Positions 1 through 8,660 of a stretch of 64,000 bases of DNA are shown here, piece by piece. Within the stretch, counting starts at the first letter, position 1. The number at the start of each line of letters is the position of its first letter. The translations under genes were made by a program, and so were the position numbers. The DNA lies in the NCBI RefSeq assembly GCF_004570865.1, contig NZ_SPQS01000001.1:186001-250000 (forward strand). Reading direction: 5' to 3'. Below the pieces are notes generated by a model that worked only from the letters and a program-made list of their open reading frames with translations, did no database searches and was not told where the DNA came from. This DNA is from Bradyrhizobium frederickii (lineage in GTDB: Bacteria > Pseudomonadota > Alphaproteobacteria > Rhizobiales > Xanthobacteraceae).

Positions 1-1065
1 GTCAACGAGCCGCTCACCGGCGCTTTTGCAGCGTCTGGTACCTACGTCGTCAATGGCGCCAAGATCGCCGCCGACGAGATCAACGCCAAGGGCGGCATCC
101 TCGGCAAGAAGATCGAGCTTGTGATCGAAGACAACAAGAGCAACCCGACGGAAGCCGCCGCCGTCGCCGAAAAGCTCATTACCAGCGACAAGGTGCCGGT
201 GCTGATGGGCGCCTGGGGCTCCAGTCTGACGCTGGCTGTGATGCCGAAGCTGATGGAGTACGAGACGCCGATGGTGGTCGAGACCTCGTCCTCGGGCAAG
301 ATCACGACGACAGGGAATCCCTTCATCTTCCGCATCTCGCCGCCCTCGGCAATCGAGGCCGCGGCGTTCAAGGGCATCGTCGACAAGCTCGCCCTGAAGA
401 AGGTCGATTTCCTCGTGATCAACAATGATTGGGGCCGCGGCACCGCCGAGGACTTCAGCAAGATGATGAAAGAGAAGGGGATCGCCGTCGGCCTCGTCGA
501 AACCATGGACCAGGGCGCGCAGGACATGAGCGCACAGCTGTCCAAGATCAAGGGGTCGGATTCCGAGACGGTCATCGTCACCACCGCGGTCGATCAATTG
601 ACGCTGATCTTCAAGCAGGCTGCAGCGCTGGGCTTGAAGAAGCGCATCATCACCACAGGCGGCTCGCAAAATCCCGACCAGATCATCGCCCAGGCGGGAG
701 CTGCCGCCAACGGCACCATGCATCTGACCACGTTCCTGCCGTGGTTCCCCGAAAAGACCCCGAATCCGGAAGCGACCAACTATTTCGTCTCCGAATGGAA
801 GAAGCGCGGTTTCGACTTCGCCGGCTGCACCGAGAGTTTTCGCGGGTATGACGGCATCCGCACCGTGGTCGCCGCGATCGAGAAGGCCGGAAAGGCCGAG
901 CCGGCGGCGATCAAGGCAGCGTTCTGGGACATCAAGGTCAAGGGGCTCAACGGGGACATCGTGTTCCGCAAGTCCGGTCCCGAGGGCAAAGAGAGCGGAC
1001 AGAGCCAGCCGAACGTCTATCTCATCGAGATCAACGACGGAAAGATCGAGATGAAGACGCTCTAG
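1..1065 (+). CDS. Branched-chain amino-acid type ABC transporter substrate-binding protein (5' end outside window)
   Basis: Periplasmic type I binding protein (LivK/LivJ class) that would deliver an amino acid or related carboxylate to the LivHMGF-type complex encoded next. The reading frame is open from the first base, so the signal peptide and start lie outside the window; 354 residues are visible. The family look is clear: an N-terminal stretch on recognition of the ligand (GKKIELVIEDNKSNP), the inter-lobe region around ESFRGYDGIRTV, and a C-terminal repeat of the R-K-x-G / NVYLIEI type. It is followed by a hairpin and then the two permeases and two ATPases in one operon. The ligand cannot be told from sequence; such proteins also bind aromatic acids and urea. 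Confidence 0.9.
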   Translation, partial: VNEPLTGAFAASGTYVVNGAKIAADEINAKGGILGKKIELVIEDNKSNPTEAAAVAEKLITSDKVPVLMGAWGSSLTLAVMPKLMEYETPMVVETSSSGKITTTGNPFIFRISPPSAIEAAAFKGIVDKLALKKVDFLVINNDWGRGTAEDFSKMMKEKGIAVGLVETMDQGAQDMSAQLSKIKGSDSETVIVTTAVDQLTLIFKQAAALGLKKRIITTGGSQNPDQIIAQAGAAANGTMHLTTFLPWFPEKTPNPEATNYFVSEWKKRGFDFAGCTESFRGYDGIRTVVAAIEKAGKAEPAAIKAAFWDIKVKGLNGDIVFRKSGPEGKESGQSQPNVYLIEINDGKIEMKTL

Positions 1066-1081
1066 CCTTCGTCAATTCCGG

Positions 1082-1108
1082 GCGAGGGCGGCACATCGCG
1101 GCCCTCGC
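1082..1108 (+). other. Intercistronic hairpin between binding protein and permease genes
   Basis: GCGAGGGC at 1082-1089 pairs with GCCCTCGC at 1101-1108 (8 bp, 11-base loop) in the 69-base gap after the binding-protein gene. No T-run follows. Such hairpins often stabilise the upstream binding-protein message relative to the permease messages; that role here is inferred. Confidence 0.45.
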
Positions 1109-1134
1109 GAGGTCCAAAACCCGCGGGAACAGCC

Positions 1135-2007
1135 TTGAGCGAATTTCTCCAGCATCTCGTCAACATGCTCGTGCTCGGCGGCACCTATGCGCTGCTCGGC
1201 ATCGGGCTGACGCTGATCTTTGGCATCATGAACGTCGTGAACTTCACGCACGGCGTGCTGTACACGTTCGGCGCTTACGTCATGTTCATGGTGGTGCAAC
1301 AGCTCGGGCTCAACTTCTTCCTCGCATTGCCGGTTGCCGTGCTGGCGGGATGGCTGCTTGGCGCGGCAATCGAGCTGACCCTGCTGCGGCCGTTACGCGG
1401 CTCCGACATCGACACAACGATGCTAGTCATGATCGGCGCCTGGATCGCGATGCAGTCGGGCACGCTGTGGATCTGGGGCGGCGTCGCAAAAGCGGTCGCC
1501 ACGCCATTCCCCGAGGCGCCCCTGGTGCTCGGGCCCGTGTCGGTGTCCTGGCTGCGCCTGTTCGTTCTCATCGCCGCAGCGCTGTTGATCCTGGTGACCT
1601 ACCTCCTCATCAACAGAACGAGTCTCGGCCGCGCGATGCGCGCGACATTCCAGGATCACGACACGGCCTCGCTGATGGGCGTCAACGTCGACATGATCTA
1701 CACATCTACATTCGCGATCGGCTCCAGCCTTGCCGCCGCCGCGGGCGCTCTGCTCGGGCCGGTCTACGTGATCTTCCCGCAGATGGGCGACCTCGCCGCC
1801 GTCAAGGCCTTCGCCATCGTCATCCTGGGCGGGCTCGGCAACATTACCGGGGCGGTGATCGGCGGCTTCATCCTGGCGCTCGCCGAGGAGCTCGGAGCCG
1901 GGTATGTCTCCTCCGGCTACCGCGACGCCATGGGTTTTCTGATCATCATCGCGGTGTTGATTTTTCGGCCGACCGGACTGTTCGCGCGGGCGGAGCGCGT
2001 CGGATGA
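1135..2007 (+). CDS. livH: Branched-chain amino-acid type ABC transporter permease, LivH class
   Basis: Inner-membrane permease of a Liv-type importer, 290 residues, almost wholly hydrophobic with the LivH-type N-terminal segment LVLGGTYALLGIGLTLIFG followed by GIMNVVNFTHG. The conserved GLGNITGAVIGGFILALAEE region near residue 235 is the cytoplasmic loop that contacts the ATPases. The start taken is TTG at 1135, the only start that keeps the whole first helix. Its stop overlaps the next permease start (ATGA), so the two are translationally coupled. The gene symbol reflects family only; substrate could be a non-amino-acid carboxylate. Confidence 0.9.
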   Translation: MSEFLQHLVNMLVLGGTYALLGIGLTLIFGIMNVVNFTHGVLYTFGAYVMFMVVQQLGLNFFLALPVAVLAGWLLGAAIELTLLRPLRGSDIDTTMLVMIGAWIAMQSGTLWIWGGVAKAVATPFPEAPLVLGPVSVSWLRLFVLIAAALLILVTYLLINRTSLGRAMRATFQDHDTASLMGVNVDMIYTSTFAIGSSLAAAAGALLGPVYVIFPQMGDLAAVKAFAIVILGGLGNITGAVIGGFILALAEELGAGYVSSGYRDAMGFLIIIAVLIFRPTGLFARAERVG

Positions 2008-3050
2008 GAGCAATCAGCACCATTGTCGCCGTCGCGGCGCTTGCCTCGGTCCCGCTCTGGCTGCGCGATCCCTACCTTCTCAACGCGCTGATCACGACCG
2101 GAATCTTCATTATCGGTGCGATGAGCCTGAACTTGCTGCTCGGGTTCACCGGCCAGCTCAGTCTGGGCCACATTGCCTTCTTCGGCATCGGCGCCTATGT
2201 CAGCGCACTGACCTCGCTCGGCTTCGATGTAGGCCTGCCCGGAGACTTCCGTCTGGTCCATGCGCCCTGGCCGCCGATCGCCGGCTTCGTGCTGGGGGTC
2301 GTGGTCGCCGGCTTGTGCGGCTATTTCGTCGGGCTGCTCTCGTTCCGCGTCCGGGGCGCCTATTTCGTCATCGTGACGATCTCGTTTGCCGAGGTGGTCC
2401 GGCTGGTTGCGCTGAACTGGGTCGAGCTGACTCAGGGCCCCCTGGCGCTGACCAACATCCCGTCTATCGCGTTGCCTTTGCCCGGCTTTGGTGAATTCAC
2501 CCTTCGCACCAAGATGCACAACTACTACCTCGTGCTGGTGGTGGCACTCATCGCCTATCTTCTGATCGCGCGCCTCGTTCATTCCCATTTCGGCCGTGCG
2601 ATGCGGGGGCTGATGGAAAACGAGACGCTCGCGATCTCGGTCGGGATCGACGTCACCAGGACTCTGACGATCGCCGCGGTGATCTCGGCTGCGATCGCGG
2701 GTGCGGCCGGCAGCCTCTATGCCCATTACATCAGGATCATTGACCCCGAGGTTTTCGCCTTCATCAACACCGTCACCATGGTGATCATGGTGATCAGCGG
2801 CGGCAAGGGCTCGCTGGCTGGGCCGGTCGTCGGTGGCTTGATTTTCGGGCTTCTGCCGGTTGCGCTCCGTCCGGTCATGGCGCCGGAAGCGCAATGGATC
2901 GCCTATGGCGGCGTGCTGATTGCGATTCTGTTCTTGCTGCCGCGCGGAATCGTGCCGTCGCTCACGCAGCGACTTGGCCGTCGGCTGGGCAGAACGTCGG
3001 CGCGGGCCCCGGTGGCTCTCACGGAGACAGCTGCCAAGGAGCCGGCGTGA
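2004..3050 (+). CDS. livM: Branched-chain amino-acid type ABC transporter permease, LivM class
   Basis: Second inner-membrane permease, 348 residues. The LivM hallmark NLLLGFTGQLSLGHIAFFGIGAY lies near residues 44-66, and the ATPase-contact loop with GGKGSLAGPVVGGLIFG lies near 265-280. It pairs with the LivH-class permease as a heterodimer. The ATG at 2004 overlaps the upstream stop by four bases, and the stop TGA overlaps the following ATPase start in the same way, so the genes are tightly coupled. The reading frame is open far upstream, but that part is the shadow of the LivH-class gene. Confidence 0.9.
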   Translation: MRAISTIVAVAALASVPLWLRDPYLLNALITTGIFIIGAMSLNLLLGFTGQLSLGHIAFFGIGAYVSALTSLGFDVGLPGDFRLVHAPWPPIAGFVLGVVVAGLCGYFVGLLSFRVRGAYFVIVTISFAEVVRLVALNWVELTQGPLALTNIPSIALPLPGFGEFTLRTKMHNYYLVLVVALIAYLLIARLVHSHFGRAMRGLMENETLAISVGIDVTRTLTIAAVISAAIAGAAGSLYAHYIRIIDPEVFAFINTVTMVIMVISGGKGSLAGPVVGGLIFGLLPVALRPVMAPEAQWIAYGGVLIAILFLLPRGIVPSLTQRLGRRLGRTSARAPVALTETAAKEPA

Positions 3051-3832
3051 TGACGGCGCGCAGCGTTGCCATGACCATCGACCAGGTCGCGGTTTGCTTC
3101 GGCGGTCTGGTCGCGATCTCAGACATGAGCTTCACCGTGGGCGAGGGCGAGATCGTCAGCCTGATCGGGCCGAACGGGGCCGGGAAGACGACGGCCTTCA
3201 ATGTCATGACCGGCTTCCTGACGCCGAGCGCGGGCCGCGTGACTTACCGCAACACTGCGCTCGCTGGCCTGAAGCCGCATGAGATTGCCGATCTCGGCCT
3301 GGTCCGGACCTTCCAGCGCACCAGCGTATTCCCGAATGACACCGTCCACGACAATCTCCTGATCGGCCTGCATCGACAGGGCCGGGTTCGGCTGATCGAC
3401 TCCCTCCTCGGTTTGCCAAGCGCGCGTGCCTCGGAGCGGATGCTGCGGCAGCGCGCGAGCGAATTGATCGAATGGGTCGGGCTCGAACGCCGCGCCCATG
3501 ACGCGGCCGGCTCGTTGTCCTACGGGGAGCAGCGGCTGGTCGGCGTCGCGCTGGCGCTCGCGGCTGAACCGTCGATGCTGCTGCTCGACGAGCCCGTCTC
3601 GGGCATGAACGCCTCGGAGACCCACCGCTTCGTCGAACTGATCCGCAGCATCCGCGACCGAGGCATCACGATTCTCCTGGTCGAGCACGACATGCCGATG
3701 GTGATGACCGTCTCGGACCGCATCGTGGTGCTCAATTACGGCCGCATCATCGCCGAAGGGACGCCGGACGTGATCCGCAACGATCCCGCGGTGATCGAGG
3801 CCTATCTCGGACATGGAGCTGCCCGTGCTTGA
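3050..3832 (+). CDS. livG: Branched-chain amino-acid type ABC transporter ATP-binding protein, LivG class
   Basis: Cytoplasmic ATPase, about 260 residues, powering the Liv-type importer. Visible motifs are Walker A GPNGAGKTT, the signature LSYGEQR, Walker B LLLDEPVSGMN and the His switch in LLVEHDMPMV, all in LivG order; LivG proteins carry the insert after VRTFQRTSVF that is present here. The start is ATG 3050 (a GTG lies just before it at 3047); both overlap the upstream permease stop. Its 3' end overlaps the LivF-class gene by 20 bases. Confidence 0.9.
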   Translation: MTARSVAMTIDQVAVCFGGLVAISDMSFTVGEGEIVSLIGPNGAGKTTAFNVMTGFLTPSAGRVTYRNTALAGLKPHEIADLGLVRTFQRTSVFPNDTVHDNLLIGLHRQGRVRLIDSLLGLPSARASERMLRQRASELIEWVGLERRAHDAAGSLSYGEQRLVGVALALAAEPSMLLLDEPVSGMNASETHRFVELIRSIRDRGITILLVEHDMPMVMTVSDRIVVLNYGRIIAEGTPDVIRNDPAVIEAYLGHGAARA

Positions 3833-4529
3833 GATACGGGACATGGTGTGTGGCTATGGCGGCGTCACCGCGCTGCGCGGCATCTCGATCGACGTGAAGG
3901 CCGGGCAGCTCGTCGCGCTGATCGGCGCGAACGGCGCTGGCAAGAGCACGACCCTGCGCGCAATTTCCGGGCTCGTGCCACCGCGCGCAGGGCAAATGCG
4001 TTTCGAGGGAATCGACATCACCGGGGCAAGACCTCCGCGCGTGCTCGCCAGCGGAATTGCACATTGTCCGGAAGGCCGGCGCGTGTTTCCGCACATGAGC
4101 GTCGAAGAAAATCTCGACATGGGAGCTTACCTTCGTCGTGGTTCGGGTGAGATCGCGGCCGACCGCGACCGCATCTACGCGGAATTTCCGCGGCTCGCAG
4201 AGCGGCGCCGGCAAGCCGCGGGTACCCTGTCGGGTGGCGAGCAGCAGATGCTCGCGATCGGCCGGGCGCTGATGTCGCGGCCGCGGTTGATCATGTTCGA
4301 CGAACCCTCGCTCGGGCTCGCGCCCAACATCGTCGAGCGGACTTTTGCGATCATCCGCGGAATCCGCGATGCCGGAACCACGGTGCTGCTGGTCGAGCAG
4401 AATGCGTTCGCCGCGCTGGAGATGTGTGACTACGCCTATCTGCTGGAGAGTGGCCGCATCGTGCTGTCCGGCGCCGGTGCCGAGTTGATCGCGAACGAGC
4501 ATGTGCGAAAGGCCTATCTCGGTGGATGA
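3813..4529 (+). CDS. livF: Branched-chain amino-acid type ABC transporter ATP-binding protein, LivF class
   Basis: Second cytoplasmic ATPase of the importer, 238 residues, the usual LivF length. Walker A is GANGAGKST, the signature LSGGEQQML, Walker B IMFDEPSLGLAP and the switch LLVEQNAFAA, all matching LivF rather than LivG. The first codon overlaps the end of the LivG-class gene by 20 bases; GTG at 3825 is an alternative start four residues in. The stop overlaps the GTG of the Rieske gene that follows, so that gene was probably part of the same operon. Confidence 0.9.
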   Translation: MELPVLEIRDMVCGYGGVTALRGISIDVKAGQLVALIGANGAGKSTTLRAISGLVPPRAGQMRFEGIDITGARPPRVLASGIAHCPEGRRVFPHMSVEENLDMGAYLRRGSGEIAADRDRIYAEFPRLAERRRQAAGTLSGGEQQMLAIGRALMSRPRLIMFDEPSLGLAPNIVERTFAIIRGIRDAGTTVLLVEQNAFAALEMCDYAYLLESGRIVLSGAGAELIANEHVRKAYLGG

Positions 4530-4877
4530 TGATGCCGCCGGTTCAGCTGGCTTGGGCTGGACGCCGGTTTGCAATCTCGACCGCCTGAAAGCCGAGACGA
4601 TCGTTCGCGTCAACGTCGCAGGCCTCGACCTGCTCGTGATCTGGAACGATGGCGATGTCGTCGCATGCGACCGCGCCTGTCCGCATGAACAAGCTGATCT
4701 GGCTCTCGGAGAGGTGAGAGCAGGCCGGCTGTTCTGTCCGCGTCACGCGGCATCGTTCGATTTGCGCGACGGGGCAATCAATCCGGGATGGTCGAGCCCG
4801 CCGTTGCGACTTTACGCCATACGGATCACGGCCAGCAAATCTGCGTGGAGGCCCGGGAGCGGCAAGCGCCGCGATGA
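4522..4877 (+). pseudogene. Rieske [2Fe-2S] domain protein, C-terminal end frameshifted
   Basis: Small Rieske ferredoxin-like protein, the electron-transfer type found with ring-hydroxylating or other oxygenases. The GTG at 4522 overlaps the LivF-class stop. Both cluster-binding boxes are present, CPHEQADL (Cys-x-His) and CPRHAASFDL (Cys-x-x-His). After PPLRLYAIRIT the open frame turns into an unlikely tail that runs to 5031, while the +2 frame from about 4830 gives the expected ending GQQICVEARERQAPR with a TGA at 4875. I therefore place a one-base frameshift near 4825-4835. It may be a sequencing error. A second, more decayed copy lies near 48.75 kb. Confidence 0.6.
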
Positions 4878-4911
4878 TGGCATCATGCCCCTGGTTTGCC
4901 CGACGGGTCAG
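4871..4911 (+). repeat. Dispersed repeat unit, copy 1 (contains TTTGCCCGACGGGTCA)
   Basis: A 41-base stretch immediately after the Rieske coding part. It matches the sequence at 48969-49009 at about four of every five positions, and both contain a TTTGCCCGACG core. The same neighbour order (Rieske gene then repeat) occurs at both places. From memory, CCCGACGRGTCA-type elements recur between genes in Bradyrhizobium; I could not check this. Confidence 0.45.
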
Positions 4912-5096
4912 ACTGGGACGCCGCCATCATCGCCGAGGATCGCGACATGCTGGAATCGACGGATCCGGACGCCATCGTCGATATGGGTCGCAAGATCGAG
5001 ATGCATATGCCGTCCGACTGCCCCGGCATGATCATGCGCAAGCGTTTGCTCGAGCTCTTTCGACAGCATGGTGAAGAGGAGCAGCCGGCGCAATGA
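4896..5096 (+). CDS. Small acidic hypothetical protein
   Basis: Not recognised. An open frame of up to 66 residues (TTG 4896, or ATG 4947 giving 49) with coding-like third-position G/C, ending EEEQPAQ. It contains MRKRLLELFRQHGEEE, a short charged helix. It lies just after the frameshifted Rieske gene and overlaps its spurious tail frame. No Shine-Dalgarno is evident for either start, so it may be the remains of a longer gene. Confidence 0.25.
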   Translation: MPDGSDWDAAIIAEDRDMLESTDPDAIVDMGRKIEMHMPSDCPGMIMRKRLLELFRQHGEEEQPAQ

Positions 5097-5363
5097 ACTG
5101 ACAGGAGTTGCACTCGGAGATATCGGCCGATCGTATGATAGTAGATCGCAGCAATCGACCAGCCCGGTGTGCCCGGCGTTGCGGCGAGACTGCCGTACAG
5201 TCCGGATAGCCAGAATGATATGCCGCTTTCGTCGGCGCTGGATATCTGAGGCAAGAATGCCAGGCTCTATCTCGAGCCATCCGCCCCTCCCAAATATCCC
5301 GTCATGCAAGGCGCTGCACTCAGCCTGCTTCTTCAGCCCTGAACTTTTGCACTGAGGCCGCAA

Positions 5364-7874
5364 TCAATCGGCTTTTGCCTTTGCGTTCATCGCCGCCTGC
5401 AGCTTCTTGATGTCGGCGGGCGACAGTTGCGGGCGATCCACCTTGACCGTCAGCTTGTTGAGCTTGGCAGTGAGCATAAACGGCGGCGTGTAATCGGCGT
5501 CGTTGACGCCGGTCAGGGTGTCGGAGCCGATGTCGAAGCTTTCGTCCCATTGCAGGATCATGGGCAGCGTCTTCGGCATGCGCTTGGTCGCGACCTCCTT
5601 GCCGTCCACCTTCAGGGTACCGGTGCCGGGTTGGCCGAGGCCGCTGAAGTTGTTGTATTGAAGCGTGCCGACCCCGATACCCTCATATCTGAAGTCGAAT
5701 TCGACGGTGTGACGACCCGGTGATAACGCGTCCGCGCCTTCCCACTTGATGCGTTCGAGATCGACCATATTCCAAAGGAATACAGGCTTGCCCTTCAGCA
5801 GATAGAAGCCGTAGCCCGCGAACCGTCCGCCTGACGTCAGGATCATGCCCTCGGCGCCGCCATTGGGCACCTCGATATCGGCAGTGATCGTGTAGGACGT
5901 GTTCAGAAGCAGTGGCGAATCGCCTTGTGGCAGACCCACCATCGGCCGCTTGTAGACGAACTCGCTGCGTCCGGCGGTGATATTGGGCCGCGGCGCAATG
6001 ACTCGAGCCGCCACAGAGGCATCCATCGGGAACACCTGGTACTTCCTGGCTTCCGCGATGAACTTCTGTTTCATCTCCTTGACCTTCTCCGGGTTCTTCG
6101 CCGCGAGGTCGTCGGTCTGGCTGAAATCCTTGTTCAGGTTGAAGAGTTCAAGCGTCTGATTATTCAGGGGATCGGTGTTGGCAGGGCCGAACGCCTCCCA
6201 GGGCGCGCGATTGACCTTGGTGCTCAGGAACCAGCCGTCGTCATACAAGGCCCACTGGCCCATCATCTCGAAATACTGCGTCTTGTGCCGAGTTGGCACC
6301 TTCGCATTCTTGGCGTCGAAAGTGTAGGCGAAGCTGATACCCTCGATCGGCTTCTGCTTGATGCCGTCGACGACGTCAGGCGCGCTGATGCCCGCGGCTT
6401 CGAGGATCGTCGGCACAACGTCGATCACGTGGACGAACTGCTCGCGCAGGCCGCCCTTGTCCTTGATCCGCGCCGGCCACGACACCACCATGTTCTGGTT
6501 GATACCGCCGAGCGCCGAGGCGTTCTGCTTGAACCAGCGGAACGGTGCATCAAACGCCCACGACCAGCCGGCCGACATGTGGTTGTAGGTCAGGTCGGTA
6601 CCCCAAACGTCGTAGAATTTCATCTGCGCATCGATCGGCAACTCGTTGAGGCCGTTGAAGAAGGCCACCTCGTTCGGCGTACCCATCGGGCCCCCCTCGG
6701 CACTGGTGCCGTTGTCGCCGTTGATATAGATGATCAGCGTGTTATCGAGCCTGCCGAGATCGTCGAATCCCTTGATGACGCGCCCGATCTCATGGTCACT
6801 ATAGGCAGCGTAGGCGGCGAAGATTTCAGCCTGTCGAATGAACAGCTTCTTTTCATCTGCGGTCAGCTGATCCCATTCCTTCAGGACGTCCTTCGGCCAC
6901 GGCGCCAGCTTGGTGTCCATTGAAATCACGCCGAGCCGCTTCTGGTTGTCGAAGATGCGCTCGCGCACCTTGTTCCAGCCTTCGTCGAACAGCTTCAACT
7001 TGCTGATCTTGTCGACCCACTCCTTCGTCGGGTGATGCGGCGCGTGCGTGGCACCGGGCGCATACTTGATGAAGATGGGCTTGTCCGGCTGGATCTGGTG
7101 CATTCGCGTCATGTAGTCGATGGCATCGTCGGCCATCGCCGTCACCAGGTTCCAGCTTCCCGCCTCCTTGCCCTCGAACGGATAAATCTGGGTCGTGTTG
7201 CGGAACAGGTTCGGCTGCCATTGGTTGGCGTCGCCACCGATGAAGCCATAGAAGTATTCGAATCCCATGCCGTTTGGCCACTTGTCGAAGGGCCCGGCCT
7301 GGCTGGCCGCGAAGGCCGGCACATTGTGGTCCTTGCCGAACCACGACGTCGCGTAGCCGTTGTCGAGCAGGATACGGCCGATCGTGGCCTTGTCCTTTTC
7401 GAGAATGCTGCTGTAGCCGGGGTAGCCTGTCGATTGCTCCGAAATGACGCCGAAGCCCGCGGAATGATGATTGCGCCCGGTGATCAAGGCTGCCCGCGTC
7501 GGCGAGCACAGCGCGGTGGAGAACGTCCGGTTATAGCGCAAGCCCTCGCTCGCAAGACGATCCATCGTCGGGGTCGGGATCACGCCGCCGAAAGTGCTGG
7601 GAACGCCGAAGCCAGCGTCATCGGTAATGATGAGCAATACGTTGGGCGCACCCTTCGGCGGCACGACCCGCGGGGCCCACCAGGGCTTCGACTGCAGTGA
7701 ATCATCCTTGATGACGCCGCCGAATTTCGGGTCGGGCGGCGGGAGTTGCTTTCCATTGATGGTGGAGCTGGCGCTGGGAGAACCGAGGACGCCATTGACC
7801 TGCTGAGCGGGCGCAGAAACCGAAACCAGCAACGCGGCGCTTGAGACAATCAAGGCTGACAAATGCGCTTTCAT
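5364..7874 (-). CDS. Arylsulfatase, type I formylglycine-dependent, exported (copy A)
   Basis: Sulfate-ester hydrolase of about 836 residues. The start at 7874 gives a clean Sec signal (MKAHLSALIV... APAQQ) and has AGGGAG ten bases upstream; an upstream in-frame start adds 11 residues without a signal. The metal-binding pair D85-D86 (IITDDAGFG) and the formylglycine site C123 in CSPTRAALITGR are intact, followed by GRNHHSAGFG. A long C-terminal beta domain (from about residue 640) follows the catalytic part. Cys-to-formylglycine conversion needs a separate enzyme, and none is encoded in this window. It is closely related to the sulfatase at 8661-11162, sharing the N-terminal PPPDPKFGGVIK and PWWAPRVVPPKGAPNVLL blocks. 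Confidence 0.93.
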   Translation of the reverse strand: MKAHLSALIVSSAALLVSVSAPAQQVNGVLGSPSASSTINGKQLPPPDPKFGGVIKDDSLQSKPWWAPRVVPPKGAPNVLLIITDDAGFGVPSTFGGVIPTPTMDRLASEGLRYNRTFSTALCSPTRAALITGRNHHSAGFGVISEQSTGYPGYSSILEKDKATIGRILLDNGYATSWFGKDHNVPAFAASQAGPFDKWPNGMGFEYFYGFIGGDANQWQPNLFRNTTQIYPFEGKEAGSWNLVTAMADDAIDYMTRMHQIQPDKPIFIKYAPGATHAPHHPTKEWVDKISKLKLFDEGWNKVRERIFDNQKRLGVISMDTKLAPWPKDVLKEWDQLTADEKKLFIRQAEIFAAYAAYSDHEIGRVIKGFDDLGRLDNTLIIYINGDNGTSAEGGPMGTPNEVAFFNGLNELPIDAQMKFYDVWGTDLTYNHMSAGWSWAFDAPFRWFKQNASALGGINQNMVVSWPARIKDKGGLREQFVHVIDVVPTILEAAGISAPDVVDGIKQKPIEGISFAYTFDAKNAKVPTRHKTQYFEMMGQWALYDDGWFLSTKVNRAPWEAFGPANTDPLNNQTLELFNLNKDFSQTDDLAAKNPEKVKEMKQKFIAEARKYQVFPMDASVAARVIAPRPNITAGRSEFVYKRPMVGLPQGDSPLLLNTSYTITADIEVPNGGAEGMILTSGGRFAGYGFYLLKGKPVFLWNMVDLERIKWEGADALSPGRHTVEFDFRYEGIGVGTLQYNNFSGLGQPGTGTLKVDGKEVATKRMPKTLPMILQWDESFDIGSDTLTGVNDADYTPPFMLTAKLNKLTVKVDRPQLSPADIKKLQAAMNAKAKAD

Positions 7875-7975
7875 GGAGACACTCCCTGGCGTTGCTGCGA
7901 TCGGCAACTTAAGAAAACGTGCGACTCATTCCACGCGAAAAATCTACTTCCGCCGCCGTTGCGGGGGGCACGCGA

Positions 7976-7989
7976 TTGACCAACATCAC
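7976..7989 (-). promoter_or_regulatory. Near-consensus FNR/FixK box upstream of arylsulfatase A
   Basis: TTGACCAACATCAC differs from TTGA-N6-TCAA at the last base only. Its centre is about 108 bases before the sulfatase start, so a promoter 41.5 bases downstream of it would leave a leader of about 67 bases. Weak on its own, but it belongs to a set of such sites in this region. Confidence 0.35.
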
Positions 7990-8147
7990 TGATCACGTCT
8001 TCAATTTCCGGCTCGAACTTCGCCATTTGGTCCCCCCTTCCAAAGTTGAGAACAATGTCAGCGAAGCGACACCATGAGAACTAGAGCGCCAGGATAATTG
8101 TCATTGGCTTCTGCTCTGTGTGGCGAATATCGATGAAAGGAATACAG

Positions 8148-8399
8148 TTAGCGCCTGCCAGCGCGATTGACCGGGCCGCCTCGATTCATCGGCGTTCCGG
8201 CGGCGCCGACGCCGGGCGTTGCGACGGCGCGCGCCACCGGCCGGGGCCGCAGGACGACGCCGGCTCGGGCGACGCATCCGACGGGATATTCGACATACTG
8301 GCAGTAAACTATCGCGGCCGCTTTTTCAGTGCTCATGGCAACGAAGCCAGCGACGAGCCCGGTGGTCAGAAGCGCCGACATTGCGATCGACATTTTCAT
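8148..8399 (-). CDS. Small exported Arg/Pro/Gly-rich protein
   Basis: 83 residues, function unknown. There is a clear Sec signal (MKMSIAMSALLTTGLVAGFVAMSTEKAAA), then a Cys pair (YCQYVEYPVGC) that could form a disulfide, then a basic tail rich in Arg, Pro, Ala and Gly. GGAGG sits 8 bases before the start. It resembles the product at 14874-15146 in design (signal, Gly/Ala/Val/Arg repeats, Cys pair), with the cysteines at the opposite end. It sits between two arylsulfatase genes on the same strand and has its own FNR-like box upstream, so it is probably transcribed separately. Confidence 0.7.
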   Translation of the reverse strand: MKMSIAMSALLTTGLVAGFVAMSTEKAAAIVYCQYVEYPVGCVARAGVVLRPRPVARAVATPGVGAAGTPMNRGGPVNRAGRR

Positions 8400-8453
8400 C
8401 TCATTTCCTCCCTTTGTTAGGTTGCGACGCTATGCTCAATCGCGCCCCTCACG

Positions 8454-8467
8454 TTGATATGGATCAT
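8454..8467 (-). promoter_or_regulatory. Near-consensus FNR/FixK box upstream of the small exported protein
   Basis: TTGATATGGATCAT matches TTGAT-N4-ATCAA except for the last base. Its centre is 61 bases upstream of the start at 8399; a class II promoter would begin near 8419, leaving a 20-base leader that carries the GGAGG site. The geometry fits the exact boxes nearby. Confidence 0.45.
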
Positions 8468-8660
8468 GCATCGCGGTCGGAGCGTCGTGTAGGCATTCGG
8501 CACCCCGGCTCCGCTCGCCAATCCCTCAGCGTACCAACGCAAACGTCTCGCCGACGCAGCAATGCGCTGGGGTTGTCCTTCGTAGTCATCGAAGTCTCCT
8601 ATCGATCAGGACGGCCAATTGCTCATTCCAGGTCGTGGACGATGTCGACGGCCCTCCACG